From Homarus americanus (lineage: Eukaryota > Arthropoda > Malacostraca > Decapoda > Nephropidae): DNA of 64,000 bases. The notes beneath the pieces are model-generated. The model worked only from the letters and a program-made list of their open reading frames with translations, made no database searches and had not been told where the DNA came from. Positions 11,836 to 23,480 of this stretch are shown one piece after another. A program made the position numbers and the translations under genes. Every line of letters begins with the position of its first letter. Position 1 is the first letter of the stretch. Location of the stretch: the NCBI RefSeq assembly GCF_018991925.1, contig NW_024742338.1, forward strand, positions 5,200,769 to 5,264,768, in the 5' to 3' direction.

Positions 11836-13688
11836 TACATAAGACCCAAAATTATATGAGAACCGAGAAACCACTCATCAGGGGGCGGTTCACCCGTTTA
11901 TTCTTATTACTTTACTCCAGAGTTCACGAGTGCCTCCTCCTCCTCCTCCACCGTCCCTGTGATCAACAATACTAGCCCAAAATACACCATTACCGTCAAG
12001 TTCCATCACATCATAGCACCAAAACAATCCTTTAAAAAACAATTCCACATCCAAAGTGTGAGTTCAACTATCAGCACCGTAGACCTCACACCAGGACATG
12101 GTTAAACAAACCACAAACACCCATAGTTGAAGAGAGATGAAGACACCTAGTCGAAGATTTGGCACTGATACTCGGTGGGCATACAGTACTCGCTAGCACT
12201 TTAGGAATTTCTGTCTCCCAGAGCCATCAACATTTCAATTCACTCATGCTGCATCCAGGGGCAGGCTTTCCGGACACAAACGTCCTTTCGGGCTTTCCGG
12301 TAATTATGTTAATAATTCATGACTGCAGGACGGCATTCTTCTCATATTTAAATTATTTACTGAGGGGACACGTAACATATTTTCAAATGGAATATTATCC
12401 AAGATACCTTATGTAACATACTGTATTACAGCTGGCTTTTAACTTCGTCAATGGTGTATGAATTTATTTGATAAAATACGTTTTCCTATTTTGCATGACG
12501 CTAGTTGGTCACTTAGTTCCCGACTCCCTGCCTGGTGCACTGTTAACAATAGCTTTGCCAGACTGGCCAGGCGGTATGAGTGCTCACGACTGCCTCACTT
12601 ATGTTTCCCCGTTCGTCAAATCGGTAATTTTCCGTTCTAAAATTTCAGAATATCACATATACAGTATAAGAATTACAAAACAAGAAAGAAACCCCTAGAA
12701 GGTATGAGGTCATGCCAAACTGATGTTTTGAGATATGAATGTTAAAAGACTAGGCTCATGTGGCGGCGTGTCGCTTAGAAGGAGCCTAAGTACCTTATCT
12801 GCCAGGCTGCTTGGTAACTCTTGCTTCCAGTCTTTCTTTCAATGGTACAGTGTTAGTTACTATGAGAAGTACAGTACAGAGGTATATAGATAGCAAATTG
12901 GCCTGATTGGTTCGGTCCTGCCTTTAGTATTTAGAATCTTCAAGTGTAGAGGCAAGGTGTGTGAGATTACGTAACCATCATCTGTGGTCTCGTTTGTAAC
13001 ATATTTCCATGATAATCCTCCATTTCTGGATATTGGTAGAGGTGGTTGGAAAATTATGGATCAAGCTTTACATTATTCCTCATAAATCTTATGAAATGCT
13101 AAACAAATAAATTTTTATAAATATTTTTTTTCCCAGGCTTAGAGTTTCTGAATGCTCGGTACGAAGTGGACTGCACCGCTAACTCCGCTTCACTACAAAT
13201 CTCATATCTGTTGCTGTGTCTAACTCTGATGATGAATGTTGTACAGTGAAACATTATTGTAAATTCCCAAAATATTGTAGAAATCTTCAATAATCATCTG
13301 AAATACTTTTTTTAGATGGTTAATTTTGTAATCAAATGCCTCAATGACAGATCTAAGGATTGAACAAAGGTTCTGTGGTACATAAATGTATTCCTGGAAT
13401 TTGGAAATGCCTGCAGCTTTTTATCATTTTGATATTCTGTACTGTACCAGTACTGTAAAGAATCTTGAGTATTAACTCCTCTGAATCAACTATTGCAGAA
13501 AAGAACAATGGTTGAGGATGGTTTTCCAGCCAGCATAGTGTCTCCAAATTCTGGGAGTCTGGATCATGTAAACCTAACATTATTCTTTTGCCCAGGTGTA
13601 TTACCTAAAATTGGAAAGTAATTATATAATGTACAGTATTATAAGTACTTTTGTATAGATTACAGTACTGTTATGATATTGTACAATA
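11836..13688. other. Intergenic DNA, no gene recognised
   Basis: Several short frames of 60-85 codons exist on both strands but none shows a known motif or biased composition. A small CTCCTCCTCCTCCTCCACC run is at 11934-11952. CAGTACTG-like motifs from decayed TIRs recur. Nothing else was identified. Confidence 0.45.
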
Positions 13689-14284
13689 CAGTATAGTCTC
13701 GATTTACGCGGTCAATTAAACCAGTGGAGGTCTGCGTAAAACGAGGAACGCGTAAACGAAATAAGAGAACATAAGGGGTTAATTGAAATAGAGACTGGGC
13801 CGACCCCCAAACTACACTTTTCCGACACAATACGTATGTTGTAGTAAAAATAACATCTTAATTTTATGTTGGTATGCACCCACAATTAATATTTTAGAGA
13901 AATACTGTATCAATAATATTAGGTTTTTTAACACTTACGTTAGTAGAAGAGATGGCTGGGTACACGGGGATGGGGGGTTGGTTCTGAGGCAGAGAGCAGA
14001 TTATTGGCCCTCACCTGTATCACTATCCACCACAGAGGCTTGCAGGGCCTCTTTGTCAAACTCCTCAAAGTCCATATCCTCACTATCACTGACTTGGGCT
14101 GGCTGTGGTGGGTGGCGGGTGAAAAACTCCATAATGTTTTGTTGACTGGGCGACCTTGTGCGCACCCTGCCCGCGCCGCTTCCCGCGTAAATGATGGAAA
14201 ATACCGTGTAAATAAAAATTGTCGGTCTGGCAAGGTAAATGACCAAACGTGTAAATGAAATCCGCATAAATCGAGACTATACTG
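13689..14284 (-). mobile_element. Internally deleted Tigger element T, relative of 19573-22213
   Basis: TIRs CAGTATAGTCTCGATTTACG and CATAAATCGAGACTATACTG with TA on both sides define a 596-bp element. The left side repeats the subterminal block seen beside the 22213 end of the autonomous element (CCGACCCCCAAACT, TGTTGTAGTAAAAATAACAT). The interior keeps only the minus-strand C-terminal end of the transposase gene, so the central coding region was deleted. Confidence 0.85.
14001..14150 (-). pseudogene. Tigger transposase C-terminal tail remnant
   Basis: The minus-strand translation contains HPPQPAQVSDSEDMDFEEFD and EALQ, then SDTGEGQ and stop at 14001. It aligns with the tail of the intact 634-aa transposase (NPPQPAQASDSESEVDFEGF, EAL, PEGQ stop). 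The acidic tail and stop position are conserved; everything N-terminal is missing. It shows element T comes from a sister family with a homologous transposase. Confidence 0.8.
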
Positions 14285-14292
14285 TATTTGTA

Positions 14293-14573
14293 CAGGGGGT
14301 CCCCGACTTGTTAATGTCCGCCGATATGAATGGGGTTAAACTTGAAATGTACAGTACTGTACTGTATTTTATTTACCTGATTACTTATTTTTATTTTTAT
14401 TAACTGTATTTTGTCATTCTGTTTCTTCTTTTGTCTTAAATGATATAATGGGATTTTAAACATTGTTCTGTAAGTACGGTTGTATGCACATAGCACGTGT
14501 TCCGACTTACGTACAAATCCGAATTGAGAACGTCCTCAGGAACGGCACCCGTTTGTATTCCGGGGACCCCCTG
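14293..14573. mobile_element. Short TIR element S (CAGGGGGTCCCCGACTTG)
   Basis: The left end CAGGGGGTCCCCGACTTG and the right end CCGGGGACCCCCTG are inverted; AAGTTTAAC and TCCGACTTACGTAC motifs lie inside. A TA precedes the left end; the right side is followed by CATA, so the target duplication is imperfect. 281 bp, non-coding, about 7 bp from element T. Confidence 0.7.
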
Positions 14574-15238
14574 CATAAGTAGTTTCCATCACCTTGTCCT
14601 GTAATAAATATTATTTTAGTCTTTATTGTAGTTAAATATGTAAAGTTTTCAAGTTACACAGTACAGCACATAGGTAACCCTACTGCAGTATAGTATACCG
14701 TACTAGTTATCATATTTCAAGAGTTCAGTATGAAATTGGCAGCAACCTTGTCAACTAACTCAACTAATATCTTAGCGTTTCTAAATTGTTTTTGGGGAAA
14801 AAATAATAATTTATCCAATCTAACAAAAATTTTTATCTTTTAAGTTAATTTTATAATTAGTTTGTCTTGTTTGTTTAATGACTTACTGTACTGTAATTCA
14901 CAAGCTGTTAGCTCCTTGATCCTAAGCCTTAAAAAAATATATATCTGGAGTATCATCCTCAGTGGGAAAACTCTGATATTAGATGTGAAAACTTAATATA
15001 GGTTGACTGCCAAAGCTGTTCAGGTGAAATTTAATGTATATTCCATTCACTTGCTGTAATATGTCAGAACATGTTGAGCGTCAATGTGAAAATTAAACTG
15101 CTCATGCTTAAAGACTTAGTACTATATTTAAAATTGACTAGTATTTTTATGTACTGTAGTTAGGAATGTTTTTAAGTCTTAATATTATTATATATTATTT
15201 GAAAAAGGAATAAGTGTTTTTGGACATGTTTATTCCTG
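14574..15238. other. AT-rich DNA without recognisable feature
   Basis: No reading frame, TIR or repeat of note was seen between element S and the minisatellite. Confidence 0.5.
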
Positions 15239-15992
15239 TTATGAGGGGTGGTGAATGGTATGAGGGGTGGTGAATGGTATGAGGGGTGGTGAATGGTATG
15301 AGGGGTGGTGAATGGTATGGGGGGTGATGAATGGTATGGAGGGTGGTGAATGGTATGAGGGGTGGTGAATGGTATGAGGGTGAATGGTATGAGGGTGGTG
15401 AATGGTATGGAGGTGGTGAATGGTATGAGGGTGGTGAATGGTATTGGGGGTGGTGAATGGTGTGGGGGGGTGATGAATGGTATGGGGGTGGTGAATGGTA
15501 TGAGGGGTGGTGAATGGTTTGAGGGGTGGTGAATGGTATGAGGTGGTGAATGGTATGGGGTGGTGAATGGTATGGGGGTGATGAATGGTATGGGGGTGGT
15601 GAATGGTATGAGGGGTGATGAATGGTGAGGGGTGTTGAATGGGTATGGGGGGTGTTGAATGGTATGGGGGGTGTTGAATGGTATGGGGTGGTGAATGGTA
15701 TGGGGGTGGTGAATGGTATGAGGTGGTGAATGGTATGGGGTGGTGACGGTATGGGGTGGTGAATGGTACAGGGGTGGTATGGGGGTGGTGAATGGCATGG
15801 GGGGTGGTGAATGGCATGGGGTTGAATGGTATGGGGTGGTGAATGGTATGAGGGTGGTGAATGGTATGGGGTGGTGAATGGTATGAGGGGTGGTGAATGG
15901 TATGGGGGGTGGTGAATGGTATAGGGGGTGGTGAATGGTATGAGGGCGGGTGAATGGTATGGGGCGTGGTGAATGGTATGAGGGGTGGTGAA
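15239..15992. repeat. 19-bp minisatellite (GAGGGGTGGTGAATGGTAT)
   Basis: About 40 units of GAGGGGTGGTGAATGGTAT and shorter variants (GGGGGTGGTGAATGGTAT, GAGGTGGTGAATGGTAT) are arranged head to tail. Unit length varies between about 17 and 20 bases through slippage of the G run. Long minus-strand frames through it give HTIHHP/IPFTTP repeats and are not credible proteins. Confidence 0.95.
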
Positions 15993-17463
15993 AAGGTATG
16001 GTATGGTATTTATTGAAAGAGAAAGATAGTCGACGAATCAATAATCTGATTGGTAGCGATTTCTTGTGCAGCTGTTCCTAGACCGGTGCATAAAGGCAGC
16101 TTTTAATGAAATGGATCCGTCCCCTTTTATTGTTGTGTGAAATTGTTATTGCAGTAATTAGTTTTATATTTTAAAAACTTGTGTATGATATGCATGAGGT
16201 TATGAAAGTTATTTTGTGAATATGTATAATAAACATTTCTCTGGATATTTATAGATGAAATCCTGAGCATTTTACAGCATATGTTTATTTTTAAGGGTTA
16301 GTTTATAAGTTCAGTCGTAACCATATTCTCTAGCCCACCTGGGTCGGTGCTGGAGGTTAGTACAGTGTCCTTTCTGGACGGGGGCCCACTCTAACTATCA
16401 CGAAGCACACATGCATGAACACACACAGTCATAGTACGGCTGCATAGATGACATTATGTCTAAGTATTGTATATGGCATTTTATACTCTGCATTACCTTC
16501 ACTATATATGAACACGAAGAAAAATTACCTTAGGTTGTAGTTACGAAAGTATGAATGGAAATAAACACTTCCAAACCACCCAGTGAATTCACACAACGTT
16601 TACAGCGCTTGTGTGTGTGTGTGCCAGACCACGATGCTTCCACCACACCCCATCTATATCTTTTATTTTCCCATAATTCGCATAACTATATAAAAATCGC
16701 GTTTAATTTAACTACATGTTTCAAAAACCTTAAATTACATGTGGATCAGTCACTCCTCATTTGACACACTTATAGTGTAATACTTTGACCAACCCACCTG
16801 GGCACATGGAGGCCCATGGTAACTCTCACTGGGCAACATACACACGAACACTTAAGTTATGATATGAAGCCTTCCAGGCTTCACTATCATTATCATGTTA
16901 TGTTCATCGTGCTCTGTATCTTGGTAACTAGTCATAGTATCAATACATGACAGTGTTATTAGTATAATATTGTAACTTTTACCCTACAGTTATTGTTGTA
17001 AATCATGGACAGGAAGTATACATAAATTGTAATATCAAGTGTATGGTTCGCTCAAAGCCACCCCAAGTCATGCAACGCATCACACAAAGTTACACTGCGT
17101 GTGTGTGTGTGTGTGTGTTCTGTAACATTAAGCTTTATCCTTAGTAGGTAAGATGTTTCATAAAGACGTTTCTTCCATTCGTCATTGTGAGCATCGTCCC
17201 AGAGCACATTGTTTCCATCAAAACCATGGTTCATCCTTATTTCCCTTCTTCCGTGTATCTATATCCATATGGTTAAGTGCTTGCTTTTCATTTCTTTATT
17301 TACCAAAATAATGTGAATCAGTTACTCATTATTGAACACACACACATGCACTTAGAGAATCAAGATTGTTTTGTAGGCATGACTAATGGTTAATTGAAAC
17401 CCCAAAAATATTTTTCACATTTATTATGCATAAACATTGTAAACATATCGATGTGATTATTGT
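15993..17463. other. Intergenic DNA, possibly a diverged tandem pair
   Basis: No gene is recognised. The segments 16320-16790 and 16790-17360 share landmarks in the same order: an AACCCACCTGGG-like start, a CACACAA(A)GTTTACA/GTTACACTGCGTGTGTG block (a TG run near 17099-17118) and a GTGAATCAGTTACTCATTATT / GTGGATCAGTCACTCCTCATT end, suggesting an old duplication of about 470 bp. Confidence 0.35.
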
Positions 17464-17609
<146 letters not shown>

Positions 17610-19214
17610 CAGTTGTACCCCACTTAACGCGGTCAATAGAACCCAGAGGGTCCCGTGTTAAGTGAAATCCGCGTTAAGTGAACAACAGAACATATGGGAT
17701 TAATTCCAATAGAAACCAGCCCGACCCCCAAACTCCACTTTTTGAAGACACATAACTATGTTGTAGTAAAAATAACATCTTAATTTTATGATGGTACATG
17801 CACACAATTAATACTTAAGAGAAATAGAGAAATACAGTCGCCAAGTTAATGTCCATTCAAATAATGGACTCGACTCCCTCCCCCTCTCACACTACACTCG
17901 CTGGCTCTTCCCTCTGAGAAATTTGGGGGGGAAAACCAGGTATAGTAATAAATAATTCCTCAAACTAAAGTTAGGATAATATAATTGACATTGCTGGATT
18001 CCTTGTAAGACCAGGAATATTTTGAATACAAATGTCATATATTTTTCACAAAAGATAACATATTTACTCAGAATAAACTTTACATCTAAAATTTGTATGT
18101 CTAATGCAAAATCTATGATGTTTATATTCAAAATGATCACCAAATTGTAAGAATTCCAGCAATGTAAATTATATTCTGGCCGGATAATTTGTATGAATTT
18201 TATGAGCTAAAACAAATATCTTCAATTAATAAAAAAAAAAAAATATTCTTCACGACACTATCTGTCAATCAAAGTACCCCACCTTGCCTTCCCCCCCTCT
18301 TCCAACCGCGTGGTCAGTCCCAACCCTCCCCCCAACCCCCCACCAATCCTCCCTTCAAGAGTTTTTAACATTTAGTATTAAATAATACCTCAGATTAAAG
18401 TTAGGATAATATAATTGACATTGCTGGATTCCTTGTAAGACCAGGAATATTTTGAATATAAATGTCATATATTTTTCACAAAAGATAACATATTTACTCA
18501 GAATAAACTTTACATCTAAAATTTGTATGTCTAATGCAAAATCTATGATGTTTATATTCAAAATGATCACCAAATTATAAGAATTCCAGCAATGTAAATT
18601 ATATTCTGACCGGGTAATTGTATGAATTTTATGAGCTAAAACAAATATCTTTAGTTAATAAAAAAATAAAAATATTCTTCACTGTAACAGATGGTCGTTC
18701 GGTCCCTCCCTCCCCCCCACCCCCCACCAACCGTCTCACCAGATGTGTGGGAAAACCAGAATATTTACCTTTTAGTAATAAATAATACCTCAAACTAAAG
18801 TTAGGATAATATAATTGACATTGCTGGATTCCTTGTAAGACCAGGAATATTTTGAATATAAATGTCATATATTTTTCACAAAAGATAACATATTTACTCA
18901 GAATAAACTTTACATCTAAAATTTGTATGTCTAATGCAAAATCTATGATGTTTATATTCAAAATGATCACCAAATTATAAGAATTCCAGCAATGTAAATT
19001 ATATTCTGGCTGGGTAATTTGTATGAATTTTATGAGCTAAAACAGGCAGTCAGGCAGGGTGGGGGGTGGGGCGAATCTAAAAATAGCTCTCGAGCCGGAC
19101 ACTCACCGCTTATATGTGGAAAAAACCCGTGTTAGGTGAAAGTTCAGCTCTGGCGAGGCACCGCATATATGGTAAAACGCGCTAAGTGAAACCGCGTTAG
19201 GCGGGGTAATACTG
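17610..19214 (-). mobile_element. Non-autonomous Tigger element R, inverted relative of 19573-22213
   Basis: The left end CAGTTGTACCCCACTTAACG is the reverse complement of the right end of the autonomous element at 22213, and the homology continues inward for about 200 bases (AGGGTCCCG, CCGACCCCCAAACTCCACTTTT, TGTTGTAGTAAAAATAACAT). The right end reads ACCGCGTTAGGCGGGGTAATACTG, the reverse complement of the left end at 19573. So R has both termini of the same family in opposite orientation. Its middle carries three tandem copies of a module and no transposase gene. Confidence 0.85.
17936..19045. repeat. Triplicated ~290-bp module inside element R
   Basis: The phrase TTAGGATAATATAATTGACA starts at 17971, 18403 and 18803, each followed by the same stretch up to ATGAGCTAAAACA. 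Period is about 432 then 400 bases; the spacers between copies are short C-rich sequences (18270-18350, 18700-18740). Copies are near identical, so the amplification is recent. Minus-strand frames of up to 114 codons beginning MVIILNINIIDFALDIQ arise in each copy, but their composition is that of AT-rich noncoding DNA. A fourth copy is at the start of the window. Confidence 0.85.
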
Positions 19215-19575
<361 letters not shown>

Positions 19576-19756
19576 TATTAACCCGCCTAACGCGGTTTCA
19601 CTTAGCGCGTTTTATCATATACGCGGTGCCTTGCCAGAGCGGAATTTTTCATCATATACGCGGTGAGTGTCCGGCGCGACGCTATTTTTAGATTTTCCCC
19701 ACGCGCCACCCAAGCGGCGCGGTAAGGTTGCGCAGTGTGTCTTTGTTGGTTATCAC

Positions 19757-19788
19757 TGACGTCATATGACGTATCGGACTGTGATTGG
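19757..19788 (+). promoter_or_regulatory. Candidate promoter elements upstream of the Tigger transposase
   Basis: A full palindromic CRE-type site TGACGTCA (19757-19764) is followed by a half site TGACGT (19767-19772) and an inverted CCAAT box (ATTGG, 19784-19788); another ATTGG is near 19823. They lie about 170-200 bases before the ATG in a GC-rich stretch unlike the AT-rich surroundings. No TATA box was seen. The role is inferred from motif identity only. Confidence 0.35.
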
Positions 19789-19954
19789 CCATGCATCCCT
19801 ACCCCCTCTGCTGCTAGCTGTAATTGGCTTAAAGTATTATGACGTGACCCCCCCCGGGGAGGGAGGGAGGGAGGAGAGACGACGCTTGACCTAGCCGCGG
19901 CAGTTTCATCCCTCAAGGCCACCCCGGGTTAACGCGCATCCATTGTTCCGTAAA

Positions 19955-21859
19955 ATGGCTTCCGCCGGACCACCACCGCCCCCAGAGAGAGACCTTTCCT
20001 TACCTGGACCCAGCGGCACTAAGCCAAAGAAGACACGACGTTCATTAAGCTACGAGATGAAGTACCAAATTGTTCAAGATTTGGAGAAAGGAAGACGGCA
20101 AGTTGATCTCGCGCGCCAGCATGGCGTCAACGAATCTACGATTCGTACGATCAAGAAGGATGCAGCCAAGATCAAAGAGCACATGAAAATCACAAAGTCT
20201 GCAGGTGCTTCATCTATCAGGTATTGCCAGAACAGGGTGCTGGCAAAAGTGGAAAATTTGCTGGTGAGTTATTTGGTGCGTCAGGCGCGACGCAACATGG
20301 CGGTGGACACGCGCTCAGTGCAGGAGTACGCACGTGAGCTATACGCAGCAGTGACACGTAAACTGGGAATTGCAGAGCCCAAACCCTTCAATGCTTCCTC
20401 TGGTTGGCTGCATAGGTTTAAGAAGAGGAACAAGATCACCAACATCAACATTGGTGGTGAGGAAGCGAGTGCTGACCGTGTGGCGGCTAGAGATTTTCCT
20501 CCGTTTTTACGTGAGATTATGGAGGAAGGACAGTACAGTGACGACCAGGTGTTTAACATGGACGAATCTGGTCTTTTCTGGAAAAAGTTACCTTCCAAGA
20601 CCTTCGTTGTCCAGTCTGCCAGCAAGGTAAGGGGTCGGAAGTTGCAGAAGGAACGCATCACCGTCCTGTTTACCACCAATGCCTCCGGTACCTGTAAACC
20701 AAAGTTATCGGTGATTCACAAAGCCCGCAAGCCGCACGCCTACAAGAATATGGACATGAACAAGCTTAATGTCCACTGGCTAACCGCACGTAAGGCGTGG
20801 ATGTCCTCTTCTCTGTCCCTCTTCTGGTTTGACAACTGTTTTGTTCCTGACGTGAAGAAATTCTGCGAGCAACAGAATGTTCCATTCAATATTTTGTTGC
20901 TCCTTGACAACGCACCTGGACACTCGCCCCTACTTATGGATCGTCACCCCAACGTAAAAGTGGTCTTCCTTCCTCCCAACACTACGTCATTAATCCAGCC
21001 CATGGACCAGGAGTTGATCTGCAATGTGAAAGCTGCGTACTCTGCAAAGAAGTTCAAGCTCCTGAACGACTCTACCAACACCAAGGATGAGTTGCGTAAG
21101 CTGGGTGACACCGACAGCGAGAGCAAAAGCGACGAGGACAAGGAACAAGAGGCGGCGACTCAAGAACTTCTCGTCAAACAATTTTGGAAGAAGTTTAACG
21201 TTAAACAAGCTGTAGACTTCTTGGTGGAGGCATGGGATCTGCTGACTATTGCTACGATTCGTCACGCATGGAGACATGTGTTGCATGGCATACCAGGTGA
21301 GAGGAGGAGTGAACCTGTGACTGGTCAGGTTCAGACTGTTGCAGTAGCAGTGGACCTTGCCAGAGAAGCTGCACTCAATATTACAGCTGAAGGCTTCTCC
21401 GAGACCACCAACGAAGACATCCTGGAGGTGATCAAAGATCCTGAAGTGACTGCCGACGAGATGTTGGAAGAAGAACACGCCAGTGAAGAGGAGGAAGAAG
21501 GTGCGTCATTCTCCGAAGAACCTAGTTTAAGTCATAGTGATATTAAGTGTGTCATAGAGTTTACAGAAAAAATTAAGTCCGTCCTTTCCCGCGACAATGA
21601 CGATGAACGCTATGAAGTCTTCCATACCCGACTGGTGCAGGCTATGGAGCCGTACATCAAGGTGTATCACGACAACATCAACACCAGCCGTCAGCAAAGC
21701 ATAACCGAGTTCTTCGCCCGCAACCCACCACAGCCAGCCCAAGCCAGTGATAGTGAAAGTGAAGTTGACTTTGAGGGATTTGTCAGGGAAGCCCTGACAA
21801 CTGTAAGTGACAGTGATGTTGATTCACCTAGTAATGGTGATTCACCTGAGGGCCAGTAA
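19955..21859 (+). CDS. Tigger-type (pogo/Tc1-mariner superfamily) transposase, 634 aa
   Basis: It would bind the element's own TIRs and catalyse cut-and-paste transposition into TA sites in the nucleus. The first true ATG is 19955 (context AAAATGG, good Kozak); the frame extends four codons upstream without an ATG. Order of domains: proline-rich basic leader; Psq-type HTH at about 28-75 (RRSLSYEMKYQIVQDLEKG, then RQHGVNESTIRTI); CENP-B/Tc5-type HTH at about 92-165 (SGWLHRFKKRNKI); DDE catalytic core with NMDESGLFWK (D203), LLLLDNAPGH (D318) and SLIQPMDQELI (D351), giving all three acidic residues; then an acidic Ser/Glu-rich C-terminal region. No stop or frameshift interrupts it, so it may be functional. 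The residues after the third Asp read QELI where many Tiggers have QGVI. A host JRK/CENP-B-like domesticated gene is unlikely because TIRs surround it. Confidence 0.92.
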   Translation: MASAGPPPPPERDLSLPGPSGTKPKKTRRSLSYEMKYQIVQDLEKGRRQVDLARQHGVNESTIRTIKKDAAKIKEHMKITKSAGASSIRYCQNRVLAKVENLLVSYLVRQARRNMAVDTRSVQEYARELYAAVTRKLGIAEPKPFNASSGWLHRFKKRNKITNINIGGEEASADRVAARDFPPFLREIMEEGQYSDDQVFNMDESGLFWKKLPSKTFVVQSASKVRGRKLQKERITVLFTTNASGTCKPKLSVIHKARKPHAYKNMDMNKLNVHWLTARKAWMSSSLSLFWFDNCFVPDVKKFCEQQNVPFNILLLLDNAPGHSPLLMDRHPNVKVVFLPPNTTSLIQPMDQELICNVKAAYSAKKFKLLNDSTNTKDELRKLGDTDSESKSDEDKEQEAATQELLVKQFWKKFNVKQAVDFLVEAWDLLTIATIRHAWRHVLHGIPGERRSEPVTGQVQTVAVAVDLAREAALNITAEGFSETTNEDILEVIKDPEVTADEMLEEEHASEEEEEGASFSEEPSLSHSDIKCVIEFTEKIKSVLSRDNDDERYEVFHTRLVQAMEPYIKVYHDNINTSRQQSITEFFARNPPQPAQASDSESEVDFEGFVREALTTVSDSDVDSPSNGDSPEGQ

Positions 21860-22211
21860 TCTGCCCTCTGCCTCGGAACCAGCCTCCATCCCCGTATGCC
21901 GACCCATCTCTTCTACTACCGTAAGTGTTCCACCTAACTTTTAGTTTCTCTTAGGTAACCTTCATTTTTCCTATGTTAACCTTTATCTTTCCTAACCTAA
22001 CCTCTTCTATATTACTTGTTTTTTCATACCATCATAAAGTTAAGATAGAATTTTTACTACAACATAGTTATGTGTCGTCAAAAAGTGGAGTTTGGGGGTC
22101 GGGCTGGGTTCTATTGGAATTAATCCCATATGTTCTGTTGTTCACTTAACGCGGATTTCACTTAGCGCGGGACCCTCTGGGTTCAATTGACCGCGTTAAG
22201 TGGGGTACAAC

Positions 22212-22213
<2 letters not shown>

Positions 22214-22261
<48 letters not shown>

Positions 22262-22263
22262 CA
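22214..22263. repeat. (TA)n microsatellite with TG/CA edges
   Basis: TGTGTA, about 38 bases of TA, then GCACACACA separate the Tigger element Q from the next Tigger-like left end at 22264. Confidence 0.95.
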
Positions 22264-22690
22264 CAGTCCCCGATTTACGACTGCTTGGACTTACGTCCAT
22301 CTGTACTTACGTCCATCTGTACTTACGACCTGCTCTGACCTTAGGACTGTCGGGACATACGACTGTCGGGACATACGACCGCGGCAGTCGTGACCAAAAA
22401 TATTTTCAAATGACGCGCGCATTTTCTATACCGAAACTTTTCTGTCCTGGGCGAGAGCGTGGGTACACTCACTCAGTAGAGCGCTTCGTTGGTGTTTGGC
22501 TATCGTATCCTTTATACTGATTGCGCTGTGAACTTTCGTTATTATCGTATTTAATTGACTTTATAACGACTGGAAAGCGTAAAAGTGAGAGTGCTGGTGG
22601 TGCTCCAAAGAAAAGGAGACAGGCAATTACTTTTGAGATGAAAATGAAGATAATAACTCAGCATGAGAATGGAAAGACGTCATTAATTGT
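22264..22690 (+). mobile_element. 5' fragment of another Tigger-like element
   Basis: CAGTCCCCGATTTACGACTG opens a left terminal region with repeated ACTTACGTCCATCTGT and GACATACGACTGTCGG blocks. A plus-strand frame follows that contains GKRKSESAGGAPKKRRQAIT then FEMKMKIITQHENGKT (22567-22680), the basic leader and first HTH helix of a Tigger transposase. The similarity stops near 22690 and the catalytic domain and right end are absent. It is a truncated, dead copy of a family different from element Q. Confidence 0.65.
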
Positions 22691-22767
22691 TTTAAGGACA
22701 GCATCAGTTGCCATTAAGACAGACGTCATTAGTTACGATAGACACTTTTATCCTCTTCGCCGCTGAT

Positions 22768-22883
22768 CGGCTTGTTAGCCGCTTGGGCGATCGGTCACGT
22801 CTCTGATTACTTTTCCTTTTCATTTATCTTCTTCACCAAAAGATTGGCTCGCTAGCAGCCTGGGCGATCGGTCACGTCTCTGT
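22768..22883. repeat. Short direct repeat (GGGCGATCGGTCACGTCTCT)
   Basis: A block of about 35 bases ending GGGCGATCGGTCACGTCTCT occurs at about 22768-22803 and again at about 22845-22882. Purpose unknown; it joins the Tigger fragment to the LINE fragment. Confidence 0.7.
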
Positions 22884-22884
22884 C

Positions 22885-23480
22885 ATGCACTGTTGGCAAA
22901 TACTGGGCATGCACTGGCTCCTGAATGTACCTGAACCCGCTCCAGTGTTGGTCAAGTCTTGTCTTGAAAGAGCTCGCACTCGGTGCCGTCACAACAACAC
23001 TCTGGTAGATTGTTCCAAGAGTTTACAACCCTTACTCCGAAAAAGTTTACCCTCACGGTGTTCTGGACTTGCGGCTTCTTCAATCTTGAGCTGTGACCCT
23101 TTGTGGGGCGAGCGTCCGCCAGCTCCAAGTAAGGACACTCAACTGAGTAGTGCCCCCTGAGATGCTTATACACCTCAACTAGGTCCCCCCTTGCCCGTCT
23201 GTAGTATAAGCTAGGCAAGTTCAGGCGCTCCAATCTCTCAGGGTAGCTGAGGTGCCAAAGTACAGGCACCAGTCTGGTGGCCCTCCTTTGAACATTTTCA
23301 ACCAACTGACAGTCCCTAGCATATCTCGGGGATCAGATGGGGTGACAGTACTCAAGGTGGGGAAGGACTTCACTCCTGAAGATCGTTACGAGGGACGGAC
23401 CGTCTAGATATCTGAACAACCTTCTTATAAGACCCAATAATTTATTTGCCTGATTTACCTTCTTGTCTATTTAAGAAAGT
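22885..23480 (-). pseudogene. CR1-like LINE reverse transcriptase C-terminal fragment
   Basis: Read on the minus strand, the segment gives NQANKLLGLIRRLF, LPHLEYCHP, then VENVQRRATRLVPVL, LSYPERLERLNLPSLYYRRA and GDLVEVYKHL, and further on VVNSWNNLPE. This order (the LEYC motif, E-x-V-Q-R-R-A-T, R-R-x-R-G-D-L-x-E-V-Y-K, W-N-x-L-P) is the thumb/C-terminal end of CR1/L2-type non-LTR reverse transcriptases. Upstream fingers and palm are missing, and there are a stop and frame changes around 23330. The sequence near 22886 and near 23345 resembles the monomers of the two minisatellites at 26.8-28.2 kb. Confidence 0.75.

Noticed and set aside
15172..16041. 289-codon minus-strand frame of PFTTPHTIHH type
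   Set aside because: Translation of the 19-bp minisatellite.
17892..18973. Three similar minus-strand frames starting MVIILNINIIDFALDIQ
   Set aside because: They follow from the triplicated AT-rich module of a non-autonomous element; no motif, and the frames end differently in each copy.
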